A program made the position numbers and the translations under genes. The notes below the pieces were generated by a model. The model was not told the origin of the DNA and searched no databases. It saw only the letters and a list, made by a program, of their open reading frames with translations. Shown in pieces: positions 8,699 to 16,521 of a stretch of DNA of 42,903 nt. Source of the DNA: Candidatus Obscuribacterales bacterium (GTDB lineage Bacteria > Cyanobacteriota > Vampirovibrionia > Obscuribacterales > Obscuribacteraceae); the NCBI GenBank assembly GCA_019747875.1, contig JAIEQI010000028.1, forward strand, positions 1 through 42,903. The letters run 5' to 3'. Within the stretch, counting starts at the first letter, position 1. Every line of letters starts with the position of its first letter.

Positions 8699-9970
8699 CT
8701 AATAACCGCGAATGCGATGTAAGAGCGAGGGCATGCCTGGCTTGGTAAGCAGATATGTAGGCGAGTTCAGGGCATCAATGTTAAGACGCCCAGTAAATTT
8801 TGATAGATTATTTACAGCTTCCGCATAGTTCACTGGCTTGGCATTCACCGGAATCATTCGGTTTTCGGCTCCGGACCAACGTAGATTAACTCCGACTGCC
8901 AGTTCTTTCTTCGGATCCAATATCAACGTTGCCATGGTGTTTGATTCCAGATCCGCAGCTAATGCTTCTGCGGCTACCGTATTGCCTGTTTTCCGTAATT
9001 TCAAGATTTCATCTGCTTGGGCGGCTTTGCCCTCGTGAAACACAAGAATTCCTTCTTTTGGAACAGAGACGATTCCAGCCTTGCGAACAGAAAGAAAATC
9101 GGCGCTAGAAGGTAGAAGTTCTGATTCATGAGTGTGGAAAGCCAGGTCCTTTCTGCTTCCAATGAAGGTTTCATGCTGACTGCCGGGAAGTCGTGCACTG
9201 GCTTTGAGGTTAGCGCCTTGAACCTTCAAGATGCGAGCATCCTCGATACCCCGCCAGGGAGTGGCTTTTGCGATATCCTCTGCTGCTCCGAATAGATTCA
9301 AGCCACGTTCGGAATTTACGGATGCAACGGTCTTGCTGTCAGGTCCCAGATAATGAAGTTTCTCTGGAACAACCGTTCGGAGTGGAAACTCGACTTTGTT
9401 TTGAACGGCATTTGCCAATGAGTTGAGCGATTCAAATTTCGGTGAGATACGCAAACCGAGTTTGACTCCTGCCATCATCGCCGGTGCCGTTTCTAGAAGA
9501 TCGGCTCCAAGTCTGGCAATTGATGAGCTGCCTCTATCGGCAAGCGCCTTTTGAGCAAGCAACGTTTCTGCAGACATCGCATCGGCAGAAAAACTCAACG
9601 TGGATTCTGCCGCCACCGCGGTTGAAGCTATTCCAATCCCTGAAAGGAGTGTTTTAGCTGCCACAGGAGATCTTGCAAGTAAGACGGCCGAGGCAAGTCC
9701 AATACCGCCAGCGATACCAAGCTTGATTGCGGTGCTGCCTGCATTATTTGTAAAGTCGTCGGCGATTGTAGAGAAAACTTTTCCTGGAACCTGGCGTAAT
9801 GTGTCTGCATAGACGGTGTTTAGCCGGCTCAATGAACTAGTAACTGGAAGCGTAGTATCTAAAAGATCTGCTGTTTTCTGATTGCTTTGGGATAGCTCAA
9901 GCAAAGACAGGCGACTCTCTGATGGATTCGCCTTATCGTGATTTTCAAAAAGCTCGGACGGTTCTCCCAT
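8699..9970 (-). CDS. Orphan protein with hydrophobic centre and JAMM-like HxH...SxxD motif
   Basis: I do not recognise this 423-residue protein. Residues about 75-125 are Ala/Gly/Ile-rich and hydrophobic, enough for one or two membrane helices or a membrane-active segment. The N-terminus is polar with no signal peptide. Near residue 279 it reads AFHTHESELLPSSADFLSV: H279-x-H281, then S288-x-x-D291. This recalls the zinc site of JAB1/MPN (JAMM) isopeptidases, except that the spacer between the second His and the Ser is six residues, not seven. KEGILVFHEG follows as a plausible strand. The assignment as a peptidase is inference only. The start has a strong SD, GGGAGG. It follows the TPR gene on the same strand after 92 bases. 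Confidence 0.65.
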   Translation of the reverse strand: MGEPSELFENHDKANPSESRLSLLELSQSNQKTADLLDTTLPVTSSLSRLNTVYADTLRQVPGKVFSTIADDFTNNAGSTAIKLGIAGGIGLASAVLLARSPVAAKTLLSGIGIASTAVAAESTLSFSADAMSAETLLAQKALADRGSSSIARLGADLLETAPAMMAGVKLGLRISPKFESLNSLANAVQNKVEFPLRTVVPEKLHYLGPDSKTVASVNSERGLNLFGAAEDIAKATPWRGIEDARILKVQGANLKASARLPGSQHETFIGSRKDLAFHTHESELLPSSADFLSVRKAGIVSVPKEGILVFHEGKAAQADEILKLRKTGNTVAAEALAADLESNTMATLILDPKKELAVGVNLRWSGAENRMIPVNAKPVNYAEAVNNLSKFTGRLNIDALNSPTYLLTKPGMPSLLHRIRGY

Positions 9971-9984
9971 GACCCTCCCAGGTT

Positions 9985-10001
9985 GGGCGGTGCCGCCGCC
10001 C
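9985..10001 (-). terminator. GC-rich hairpin after the TPR gene
   Basis: GGGCGG and CCGCCC form a six-pair stem around TGCCG, extended by flanking GG/CC. It sits between the stop of the TPR gene and the SD of the next minus-strand gene. It lacks a T-tract, so it may instead be a transcript-stabilising hairpin. Confidence 0.35.
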
Positions 10002-10062
10002 CACCGAATATCCTAAGACAGCCGCAGGATGGTGTCTTTGGGGAAATTACGCGTGGGAGAAA

Positions 10063-11247
10063 CTACTGAATTGGAGCCAGGGTCGGATCGAGCGTCAGCG
10101 CCTGCCTGAAAGCTTCTTTGGCTTCAGCCTTGTCGCCTTTTTGGTCCAGAACCCGTCCAAGATGCTGCCAGAGATTAGCGTGAGTTGGACTGAGCGTGAC
10201 GGCGACTTTCAATTCGCGGCTTGCCGTGTCGAGATCGCCACGTTTTTCAGCCATCCAACCGAGGTCGACGTGATAAGCCGTAGCTTTGGGTTGCGATTTT
10301 ATGGCTTCCTCAAGAGCATTCTCAGCTTCGCTCATCTTGCCGTTCTCCGCAAGGAAGTAGGCCAGGTCGGCTCTGGAAGCGCCATCGTGCGGTGAAAGCT
10401 CGAAAGTCTTCTTGTAATGCGCTTCTGCGCGGCTGAAATCGCCCATGTTTGAATAAGCAAATGCCAGCGAACGCTGGATGGCACAGTCTTCAGGCGCCAA
10501 ATTCGCGGCCCATTCCAGTTCGACTGCGGCTTCCTTCCATTTTTGCTGGCGGCAATAACTAAGGCCCTTTTTGTAATGCTGGACCATGCCGTTCTCAATA
10601 AGATTGTTAGCTTCCTCATCGCTGAGTGGAACCGGCTCACCAAGTCCGACTGTCATCATGAACTCGGCCACTGAGCGCAGGAGGTTCAATTTCATGAGTG
10701 AAACAAGGCATTGATCGCGGTGCGCTATCTGCAATTCCGGCGAGGACAAAAGTGCCAGGTCAAGCTCTGTCTGTGCCAGGTCCCAATCAAACTGTCCCAT
10801 GTACACACGAGCAAGGTTCCAGTGTTGAATCGCTCTGTCTCTAGCAAGCTCGGGGTTCTCTCCGCCTGTGAGCTTTTCTTTGCTTTCAAAAACTGATCCG
10901 CTTTTGGGCGCTTCGTTTTCATCGGAAGCCACTGTCGCAGACGGGGGTGCGGTTTGCGTTGCGTTGGCTTTCTCGGCGGCTGTGGCAGTCTTTGCCGACT
11001 CTTCACTTGTTGCGGGCGCCTCGGCCTTGGCTGCTGGCGCTTTTTCATTTGCTGAGGGGGCTGCCCCTTGCTCGGCGACTTTGCTTTCAGCCTTCGGCTT
11101 TGTAGTGGCATGTTCTTGAGCCACACCGCCTTTGCTATCTTGTCCTGGCGCCGCCAGAGACATAGGAGCTAAGACCAAGCTTAGTGAAACGGCTAAAGGA
11201 ATGGACTTTGAAATGAACTCGTTAATAACACAGCGACTTGCCGACAT
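10063..11247 (-). CDS. Exported TPR-repeat protein
   Basis: A signal peptide (hydrophobic core near 13-30, SIPLAVSLSLVLAPMSLAAP) is followed by an Ala/Lys/Glu/Pro-rich low-complexity linker at about 33-130. Tetratricopeptide repeats follow: one pair near 140-185 (NLARVYMGQFDWDLAQTELDLAL), then a run from about 230 to the end (AAVELEWAANLAPEDCAIQRSLAFAYSNMGDFSRAEAHYKKTFELSP and three further copies). TPRs mediate protein-protein contacts, so this is a probable periplasmic scaffold tethered by a flexible linker. Partner unknown. The ATG has GAGGGAT seven bases upstream. It lies downstream of lpxI, same strand, after 230 bases; a link to envelope assembly is possible but unproven. Confidence 0.85.
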   Translation of the reverse strand: MSASRCVINEFISKSIPLAVSLSLVLAPMSLAAPGQDSKGGVAQEHATTKPKAESKVAEQGAAPSANEKAPAAKAEAPATSEESAKTATAAEKANATQTAPPSATVASDENEAPKSGSVFESKEKLTGGENPELARDRAIQHWNLARVYMGQFDWDLAQTELDLALLSSPELQIAHRDQCLVSLMKLNLLRSVAEFMMTVGLGEPVPLSDEEANNLIENGMVQHYKKGLSYCRQQKWKEAAVELEWAANLAPEDCAIQRSLAFAYSNMGDFSRAEAHYKKTFELSPHDGASRADLAYFLAENGKMSEAENALEEAIKSQPKATAYHVDLGWMAEKRGDLDTASRELKVAVTLSPTHANLWQHLGRVLDQKGDKAEAKEAFRQALTLDPTLAPIQ

Positions 11248-11477
11248 GCAAATCCCTCTCAGGTTGCCTACAAATAAATTATGCCATTAACCGCGTTTCA
11301 GGTCTAAAGCATTTTCTCGGCAATTTCCTCAGGTTTTTCCCTAGTTGACTGAAAACATTGCTCAGCCAAATTTCCCGGAGCTGTGCCGCTCGTCCTTTTT
11401 GTGTTGAAAATTAGCAAACGAGCTGAAACGGCGGTTAAACCCTGCGGGCAAGTGCGTTTTGCCTAAAAGGACGCCAT

Positions 11478-12347
11478 TTAGACCGAAACGATGCACATTT
11501 GGTGTTTTTCGGCGAACTCGATCATTTCTTCACGATCTACTAACATTGTGGCGTTGGCTTCGATTGCCAGAACGCCACCCGGGCGAGGCCCGCACATCGA
11601 GTTCAATGTGTTCAACCCGACTGTGGGAATGTCGAAGCGTTGATCATGTCCGGTTTTTGCTACTTTAATCACGACAACCGGATTTCTAGCTAATTCAACG
11701 GCTCTGCGAATTGCTTCGTCAGTCCCTTCGATGGCTTCAATAGCTAAAATCATCTCTTCGCGAACTACTACGGTTTGGCCGATGGCAAGACGTGCAATTT
11801 CTTTTGCTATGCGCTTTCCATAGGCGATATCTGCGTATTCCTGTGCTGTTGGCTGACGTTTTGTCAGAACTCCGACATCCGGGAATAGCTCGGTCAAGAA
11901 TTCCGCTTGAGTCCTTACTCTGATGCCTCGGCTCTCAAGCAAGTCACCAGTCGCTTTCTGGATGCTGTCGTCACTGAAATCGGCTAACTTGCTCATTTCC
12001 CGTATGGCAGTCCAGTCGAGTTTTGCTATGTTCTTGAGCAAATTTAGCTTCGGCATTTTTCCAACCAGAACAATCTGCTTGACTGATTCTTGCTCTAGCA
12101 ACTTCAAGTTGCGTCCGACCTGTCCTGGTGCAACTACATACGCTGCGTGGCAGTGAGCTTCAACGCGGGCATGCGCTTCTTCGCTAAGGCAGAGGGCGAC
12201 GACTTTGTAGCCCTTCTCATGGGCGTTGCGGGCTAGAATACCCGGTAATTTGCCATCTCCGGCAACCAACCCTAATTTTTCGCCATTCCCGGCTTCAGCA
12301 GCGATGGGGTGTCTTTTAGTAGTGCTTGCAGTTGTCACGATAATCAA
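11478..12347 (-). CDS. lpxI: UDP-2,3-diacylglucosamine pyrophosphatase LpxI
   Basis: LpxI (DUF1009) hydrolyses UDP-2,3-diacylglucosamine to lipid X and UMP, the fourth step of lipid A synthesis in species lacking LpxH. The protein is full length at 289 residues. The N-terminal domain begins KLGLVAGDGKLPGI near 24, and the C-terminal catalytic domain contains VVVREEMILAIEAIEGTDEAIRR near 200-222, KTGHDQRFDIPTVGLNT near 240 and GVLAIEANATMLVDRE near 265. This gene argues for a lipopolysaccharide outer membrane. The start is uncertain: TTG 12347 has only a weak ACGGA; GTG 12338 is as good. No other lpx gene is in the window. Confidence 0.95.
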   Translation of the reverse strand: MIIVTTASTTKRHPIAAEAGNGEKLGLVAGDGKLPGILARNAHEKGYKVVALCLSEEAHARVEAHCHAAYVVAPGQVGRNLKLLEQESVKQIVLVGKMPKLNLLKNIAKLDWTAIREMSKLADFSDDSIQKATGDLLESRGIRVRTQAEFLTELFPDVGVLTKRQPTAQEYADIAYGKRIAKEIARLAIGQTVVVREEMILAIEAIEGTDEAIRRAVELARNPVVVIKVAKTGHDQRFDIPTVGLNTLNSMCGPRPGGVLAIEANATMLVDREEMIEFAEKHQMCIVSV

Positions 12348-12591
12348 TCCGTATAAAGGGGCAAGTCGAAATTAGCGAAGGAGTTTGACTCCAAGGCGTT
12401 TATTCAGCGAGGAGTTGAGACAGGCGGCAGCCCAGCGAAACTCCGGAGCGTTTAATTAGATGCCAAGTTTATCATTGGGTTGTTCAAGTTTCCCGTCCCT
12501 GTTTCTAATGCAGGAATCGCCAGAACTCATGACAAGCCTCCGAAGTGCTACACCTTTGGCTTATAGAGGATAGACATCAGTGTTATGGTCC

Positions 12592-12621
12592 TTGACATGA
12601 AATCGTCTTTGTGGCTTAAAT
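12592..12621 (+). promoter_or_regulatory. Sigma70-type promoter candidate
   Basis: A perfect -35 TTGACA (12592-12597) is followed after 18 bases by TTAAAT (12616-12621), a four-of-six match to the -10 consensus. The predicted start near 12628 leaves a leader of about 68 bases before the exported basic protein gene. A 10-bp palindrome CTAAGCTTAG (12665-12674) lies in that leader. The rest of the gap 12348-12591 shows nothing clear. Confidence 0.4.
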
Positions 12622-12695
12622 TGGGTTAATAGATGCCACTATCCAGGCTCTGGGAATGTAATAACTAAGCTTAGAAGGTTTCGAGGACAGGGTCG

Positions 12696-13253
12696 ATGAA
12701 AAACGAATTAGTAAGGGCTATGGCACTGACAGTGTTGGTGTCGAGCGCGACTCTTCCGGCGCAAGCTCAGTATCGCAACGACAATCCGAACATGCGTAAC
12801 TTCTATATGGCACGGCAGCAGGTCCAAATCATGGATGACGCCCCGCAAGTGAACGACTTGCGCACCAATCCGTCTGCGGCTCAGGGCGGCGGCGCTCCAG
12901 CTGTCTCCGCGCCTCAACCATTGCCGCGGGCAAGTTTTAACAGCTATATGGGGGCTTACAGTGGAGGCAACGCCAAAAATGCTTTGCCTCAGGTTAATAA
13001 CGGCGTCCCGCCGAAACTGCCATCTGCTCCCGAGCGTACTGGATTGAAAGCTAACGCTGGCAAGCTGAAGATGAAGAGCACTCCGTCTGTGGCAAAAGGA
13101 CCAACGGTTGCCAAAAGCTATAAGCAATATCAAACTTACGCGGCTGCTCCTGCCGCCGGCTCACCGCCTGCTGGTGGGTCGCTGCTGAATGCGAACACAT
13201 CGGTTCGCGGAAGTGTTCTGCATTGGAACAAGCGCCGCTCCGGTGGATATTAG
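12696..13253 (+). CDS. Small exported, low-complexity protein
   Basis: I do not recognise this 185-residue protein. It starts with a clean Sec signal peptide (KNELVRAMALTVLVSSATLPAQA, cleavage probably after AQA near residue 24). The mature part is rich in Pro, Ala, Asn, Gly and Lys with no predicted fold, strongly basic in the second half (KLKMKSTPSVAKGPTVAKSYK), and ends RSGGY. It contains no cysteine. It is probably a periplasmic or surface-associated disordered protein. The SD is GAGGA about ten bases before the ATG. Its stop overlaps the stop of the convergent nucleotidyltransferase-like gene. Confidence 0.75.
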   Translation: MKNELVRAMALTVLVSSATLPAQAQYRNDNPNMRNFYMARQQVQIMDDAPQVNDLRTNPSAAQGGGAPAVSAPQPLPRASFNSYMGAYSGGNAKNALPQVNNGVPPKLPSAPERTGLKANAGKLKMKSTPSVAKGPTVAKSYKQYQTYAAAPAAGSPPAGGSLLNANTSVRGSVLHWNKRRSGGY

Positions 13254-13819
13254 AACTCTTCGGCCCGCAGTCTGCAGCAACCGTTCATGTATTCGAGCTG
13301 CTTCCTTTGTGCTGCGCCATCCTCTTGTCTAAATGGGGTTCGGCGTATGACACCACTAAACAGATCATCGAGTCCATATGGCTGTGCGATCTGTAGTATC
13401 CCTTGCCGATCTAATTTAACTCCCACAGCGGTTGCCGTGTGGAGGAAGTGAGCGATACCATCTATGGTGTCAGTGAATTTCCATGGCCAATTGCGCCACA
13501 CACCAAAGCTTGATTGATTTTTAACATCGAACAACCAGTTCTGATGGATCATGCTCAGCTTTTTTTTCGCGGCTAGTTCAGTTTCCCTGGCAGTCTTTTC
13601 GTCGAAGAAAATGACATCGATGTCTTTTATCTTCAGATTGCAATCGCTCCTATATAGGTGGCACCACACTGTGGTTCGCACTGCGCCGCCTGCTACCCAC
13701 CAGTCGGGCAGGTCAAGATCCCGTATATCAATTAGGGTGCGGTACCAATCCGATGCTTCGACAATCTCTGTTAGCCAACTTTCAAGAGACGAGTGTTTTG
13801 CGGGAATGGAATAGCTCAT
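13250..13819 (-). CDS. Nucleotidyltransferase-like protein (COG3575/DUF925 type)
   Basis: This 189-residue protein resembles the small nucleotidyltransferase family described as DUF925/COG3575. The signature is WVAGGAVRTTVW near 41-52 followed by IKDIDVIFFD near 65, in which the acidic pair DID would coordinate metal as in other polymerase-beta folds. The later FDVKNQ near 100, the T-A-V-G-V stretch near 133 and APYGLDDLF-like IAQPYGLDDLF near 150 also fit the family. Substrate is unknown. The ATG at 13819 has no SD and faces the alkyltransferase-like gene across 70 bases, so both may be leaderless or short-leader transcripts from a divergent promoter. The last four bases are shared with the stop of the convergent neighbour. 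Confidence 0.8.
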   Translation of the reverse strand: MSYSIPAKHSSLESWLTEIVEASDWYRTLIDIRDLDLPDWWVAGGAVRTTVWCHLYRSDCNLKIKDIDVIFFDEKTARETELAAKKKLSMIHQNWLFDVKNQSSFGVWRNWPWKFTDTIDGIAHFLHTATAVGVKLDRQGILQIAQPYGLDDLFSGVIRRTPFRQEDGAAQRKQLEYMNGCCRLRAEEF

Positions 13820-13851
13820 GCAGAGTTCTTTGCAGGGAATTTTTGTCGCTG

Positions 13852-13866
13852 CGGTATTATAGTCCA
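13852..13866 (+). promoter_or_regulatory. Possible -10 element for the alkyltransferase-like gene
   Basis: GTATTATAGT contains TATTAT, a close -10 match about 30 bases before the ATG at 13890. No SD follows, so a short leader is expected. No good -35 is seen. Confidence 0.3.
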
Positions 13867-13889
13867 GCTTCCCTTTGGCGAATCCAGAT

Positions 13890-14270
13890 ATGACTACTCA
13901 AAAAGGCAATTCAGTTTTTTTCATGGTCTATGAAATTGTCATGCAAATTCCCAAAGGAAAGGTCTTTACCTATGGCGCGATTTCGAAACTGATCAACGGA
14001 AGGCTAAGCGCACAAGGTGTTGGTTGGGCTTTGAATGCTTTGCCTGAGCGCCCCAAGAAGTTGAGCGATGACAGTCCTAAATTCCACTCTGGAAATGTTC
14101 CATGGCACAGGGTCATTAATGCCAAAGGTCAAACAAGCACTAGCAAACGACCGGATATGCCAGAAGACCGGCAGCGCCGAATGTTAGAGTCAGAAGGAGT
14201 CATCTTCAGTGCGGACGCTGTGGACCTGGATAAGTACTTATGGACGGGTCCAAGAGCAAAGCGTTCTTAG
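13890..14270 (+). CDS. atl: Alkyltransferase-like protein (ATL, MGMT fold without catalytic Cys)
   Basis: The protein has the DNA-binding fold of O6-alkylguanine alkyltransferase: YEIVMQIPKGKVFTYGAISKLI near 11-32 and VGWALNALPE near 46. In the active-site motif, normally PCHRV, it reads PWHRVI with W72 in place of the nucleophilic cysteine. This is the hallmark of ATL proteins, which bind alkylated guanine without repairing it and hand the lesion to nucleotide excision repair. The length of 126 residues fits. The ATG at 13890 is preferred; a TTG at 13875 would add five residues. There is no SD. The position next to a nucleotidyltransferase-like gene is probably incidental. Confidence 0.92.
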   Translation: MTTQKGNSVFFMVYEIVMQIPKGKVFTYGAISKLINGRLSAQGVGWALNALPERPKKLSDDSPKFHSGNVPWHRVINAKGQTSTSKRPDMPEDRQRRMLESEGVIFSADAVDLDKYLWTGPRAKRS

Positions 14271-14281
14271 CACTTTGCCAA

Positions 14282-14309
14282 TTCTTCCACTTTAGCTAAA
14301 CTGGAAGAA
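14282..14309 (+). terminator. Hairpin after the ATL gene
   Basis: TTCTTCCA and TGGAAGAA form an 8-bp stem that encloses the palindrome TTTAGCTAAA. It follows the ATL stop by 11 bases and precedes the SD of the next operon. The T-tract is poor, so termination is likely but not certain. Confidence 0.45.
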
Positions 14310-14330
14310 CATTCTTAAAGGAGAGCGAAA

Positions 14331-14969
14331 ATGCTTTTTGCCGACACAATGGCAATTTTCTTTGTGATTCTCGGTCTCCTACTAGCATTTCCATCCTTGT
14401 GGCTATTCTGCAGAGCGCTCTGGCCTGAGCAGGTTGCACGAACAACGGAAACGGTTGGATTGAAATCCTTCTTTGTTGGAGTGCCCGTGACTGCAGTCGC
14501 CGTGGTGGTGGTGATTGTTGTCGGAAAATTGCCGGCTTCGGCTGGTCAAATCGGCGGCGTAATAGCATTTTCTGCTCTTCTGCTTTTTGCTCAAATAGGA
14601 GTCGCAGGAATTGCCACACACATTGGCAATCGGTTACCTTCACCGGTGGATAAGGATAAGCCCTGGCGAGTCACCTTGCGAGGGGGCATAATTCTTGCTT
14701 TGACGTATCTGCTTCCGCTTTTGGGTTGGTTTTTGATAATTCCTGTTTCTGTTATTACCGGTGCGGGATCGGCCACGCGCGCGCTCTTTCCCAGAAAGAA
14801 AGCCAAGACCAAGGAGCTTTCGGGCTCTCTTGAGAAAGTAATAGTAGATAAAGATGCTGCTTCTGAGCCTCCTGCAGATGATTCGAATGCTTTGGCGAAA
14901 TCAACATCCCAAGATCCAAGCTCAGCTGTCTTAGGTAGAGAAGAAGAGAGCAGCGGAGTCGCATCATGA
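14331..14969 (+). CDS. Multi-pass membrane protein, first gene of the DUF1800/DUF1501 operon
   Basis: I do not recognise this 212-residue protein. Four hydrophobic segments are seen at about 5-25, 48-65, 73-93 and 116-142, followed by a basic stretch (RKKAKTKE near 155) and a charged, Ser/Asp-rich cytoplasmic tail of about 55 residues. No catalytic motif is visible. The SD AAAGGAGAG lies four to ten bases before the ATG. Its stop overlaps the next start as ATGA, so translation is coupled to the DUF1800 lipoprotein. This makes it a candidate membrane partner or anchor for the DUF1800/DUF1501 pair. Confidence 0.8.
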   Translation: MLFADTMAIFFVILGLLLAFPSLWLFCRALWPEQVARTTETVGLKSFFVGVPVTAVAVVVVIVVGKLPASAGQIGGVIAFSALLLFAQIGVAGIATHIGNRLPSPVDKDKPWRVTLRGGIILALTYLLPLLGWFLIIPVSVITGAGSATRALFPRKKAKTKELSGSLEKVIVDKDAASEPPADDSNALAKSTSQDPSSAVLGREEESSGVAS

Positions 14970-16519
14970 AGAGAAGATCCCTGCTAAAAGCTGCTGCAGT
15001 CATTTGCGGTGCAGCACCGCTGGCTGCTTGCGAAGACTTTTATAGTGGTGTCACTCGTGACATGATGGGGCAAAAGATTCCGGACAATCTTGAGCTTTTT
15101 TCAGACATCAACATCGATCCAATCCATCACCTCCTTTCGCGTGCAGCGTATGGACCGTGGCCAGGCGAACTTGATGAAGTCAAAACGATGGGCATCAAGA
15201 AGTGGATTGATCAGCAATTGGAACCGGAAAAGATTGACGACCGCGCGTGTGATGTTCGCGCCAGGCGCTTCGAAACAATTCATATGGAGCCAGGCTCTTG
15301 CTTTGAATTCAAAAAGGAAGTGTTGCGTCGTGATATTGTTCGCCACACGCTTCTTCGTGCGATATACAGCAAGCGTCAACTTCTGGAGGTTATGGTTTCA
15401 TTTTGGACCGATCACATTAATATCAACTTGGACAAGGGCGATTGTATCTATTTGAAGCCGTCCGATGATCGCCTGGTTATTCGTAAGCACGCTCTAGGCA
15501 AGTTTCGAGATCTGATTCGGGCTTCTGCTTTGTCACCGGCGATGCTTGTTTATCTAGATGGCAAAGACAACAGAAAATCCGGCCCGCATGATGTCCCGAA
15601 TGAAAATTACGCAAGAGAACTTTTGGAGCTGCATACGCTTGGCGTTCATGGTGGCTATTCACAAAAGGATGTTTTTGAAGTTGCCCGTTGCTTAACGGGA
15701 TGGCGGCTGAAAGGCGAATGGGAGCGGGGTGTTGTTTATTTCGATCCGGCTTTTCACGACAATGGCGAGAAAAAACTGCTTGCTAAGACGATTCCAGCCG
15801 GTGGCGGCGAAAAAGACCTGGATAGAATTTTAGATATTCTGACGCGCCATCCGTCTTGCGCGAAATACATTTCGACAAAGCTGGTGCAAAAGTTCGTGGC
15901 TGATGATCCACCCACATCGCTGGTTGAAAGTTGTGCTGCCGAGTTTTCCCGCACCGATGGCGATATCAAGTCCGTGCTTCGCGTCTTGCTGAATTCAACA
16001 GAGTTCCAGGAATCAAAAGGTGGAAAGCTCAAACGCCCCTTTCATTTCGTCGTCAGCTCATTGCGATCTCTTGGAGCCGACACTCATGCACACGATGAGT
16101 TAATTGAATATCTTCAAAGAATGGGGCAGGCGCCCTTTCAGTATCCCACTCCAGATGGATTCCCTGAAGAGCCAGGACCATGGCTCGGCTCCTTATTGTG
16201 GCGATGGAAATTTGCCCTTGCACTCACAAGGGGGCAGGTCCCACACGTAAAGGTTCAGATAAGGAGGCTAGCAAAATCAATCTGTGGTGAAGGCGACTTT
16301 GATAATACAAAACTGATCTCATACTTCTTGGGACGCAGACCAACCGATGTCGAACTTCAAACTCTTCAAGAATTTCAGAAAAAATGTCCCCCTTCTATTC
16401 CATCTTTATCACGGAAGGACGAAGATGAAAACGAGGACGAAGAAGAGAGACCGCATGACGCGCATCGTGAGGAATTGCTCGGCTTGATTCTTTGTACCCC
16501 TGCTTTTCAAAGGTTTTAG
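14966..16519 (+). CDS. DUF1800 family lipoprotein
   Basis: This 517-residue protein belongs to DUF1800. Typical blocks are HHLLSRAAYGPWPGEL near 53, WIDQQLEPEKI near 80, MVSFWTDHININLDKG near 140, NENYARELLELHTLG near 212 (the most conserved family motif), and TGWRLKGEW near 245. The N-terminus KRRSLLKAAAVICGAAPLAAC has a double arginine and ends in a lipobox with C22, so it is probably a lipoprotein, perhaps Tat-exported. A strongly acidic stretch (DEDENEDEEE) lies near 492. DUF1800 proteins occur next to DUF1501 proteins in many phyla; the biochemical role is unknown. The start overlaps the upstream gene, and the next gene starts two bases after its stop. Confidence 0.93.
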   Translation: MKRRSLLKAAAVICGAAPLAACEDFYSGVTRDMMGQKIPDNLELFSDINIDPIHHLLSRAAYGPWPGELDEVKTMGIKKWIDQQLEPEKIDDRACDVRARRFETIHMEPGSCFEFKKEVLRRDIVRHTLLRAIYSKRQLLEVMVSFWTDHININLDKGDCIYLKPSDDRLVIRKHALGKFRDLIRASALSPAMLVYLDGKDNRKSGPHDVPNENYARELLELHTLGVHGGYSQKDVFEVARCLTGWRLKGEWERGVVYFDPAFHDNGEKKLLAKTIPAGGGEKDLDRILDILTRHPSCAKYISTKLVQKFVADDPPTSLVESCAAEFSRTDGDIKSVLRVLLNSTEFQESKGGKLKRPFHFVVSSLRSLGADTHAHDELIEYLQRMGQAPFQYPTPDGFPEEPGPWLGSLLWRWKFALALTRGQVPHVKVQIRRLAKSICGEGDFDNTKLISYFLGRRPTDVELQTLQEFQKKCPPSIPSLSRKDEDENEDEEERPHDAHREELLGLILCTPAFQRF

Positions 16520-16521
16520 TC

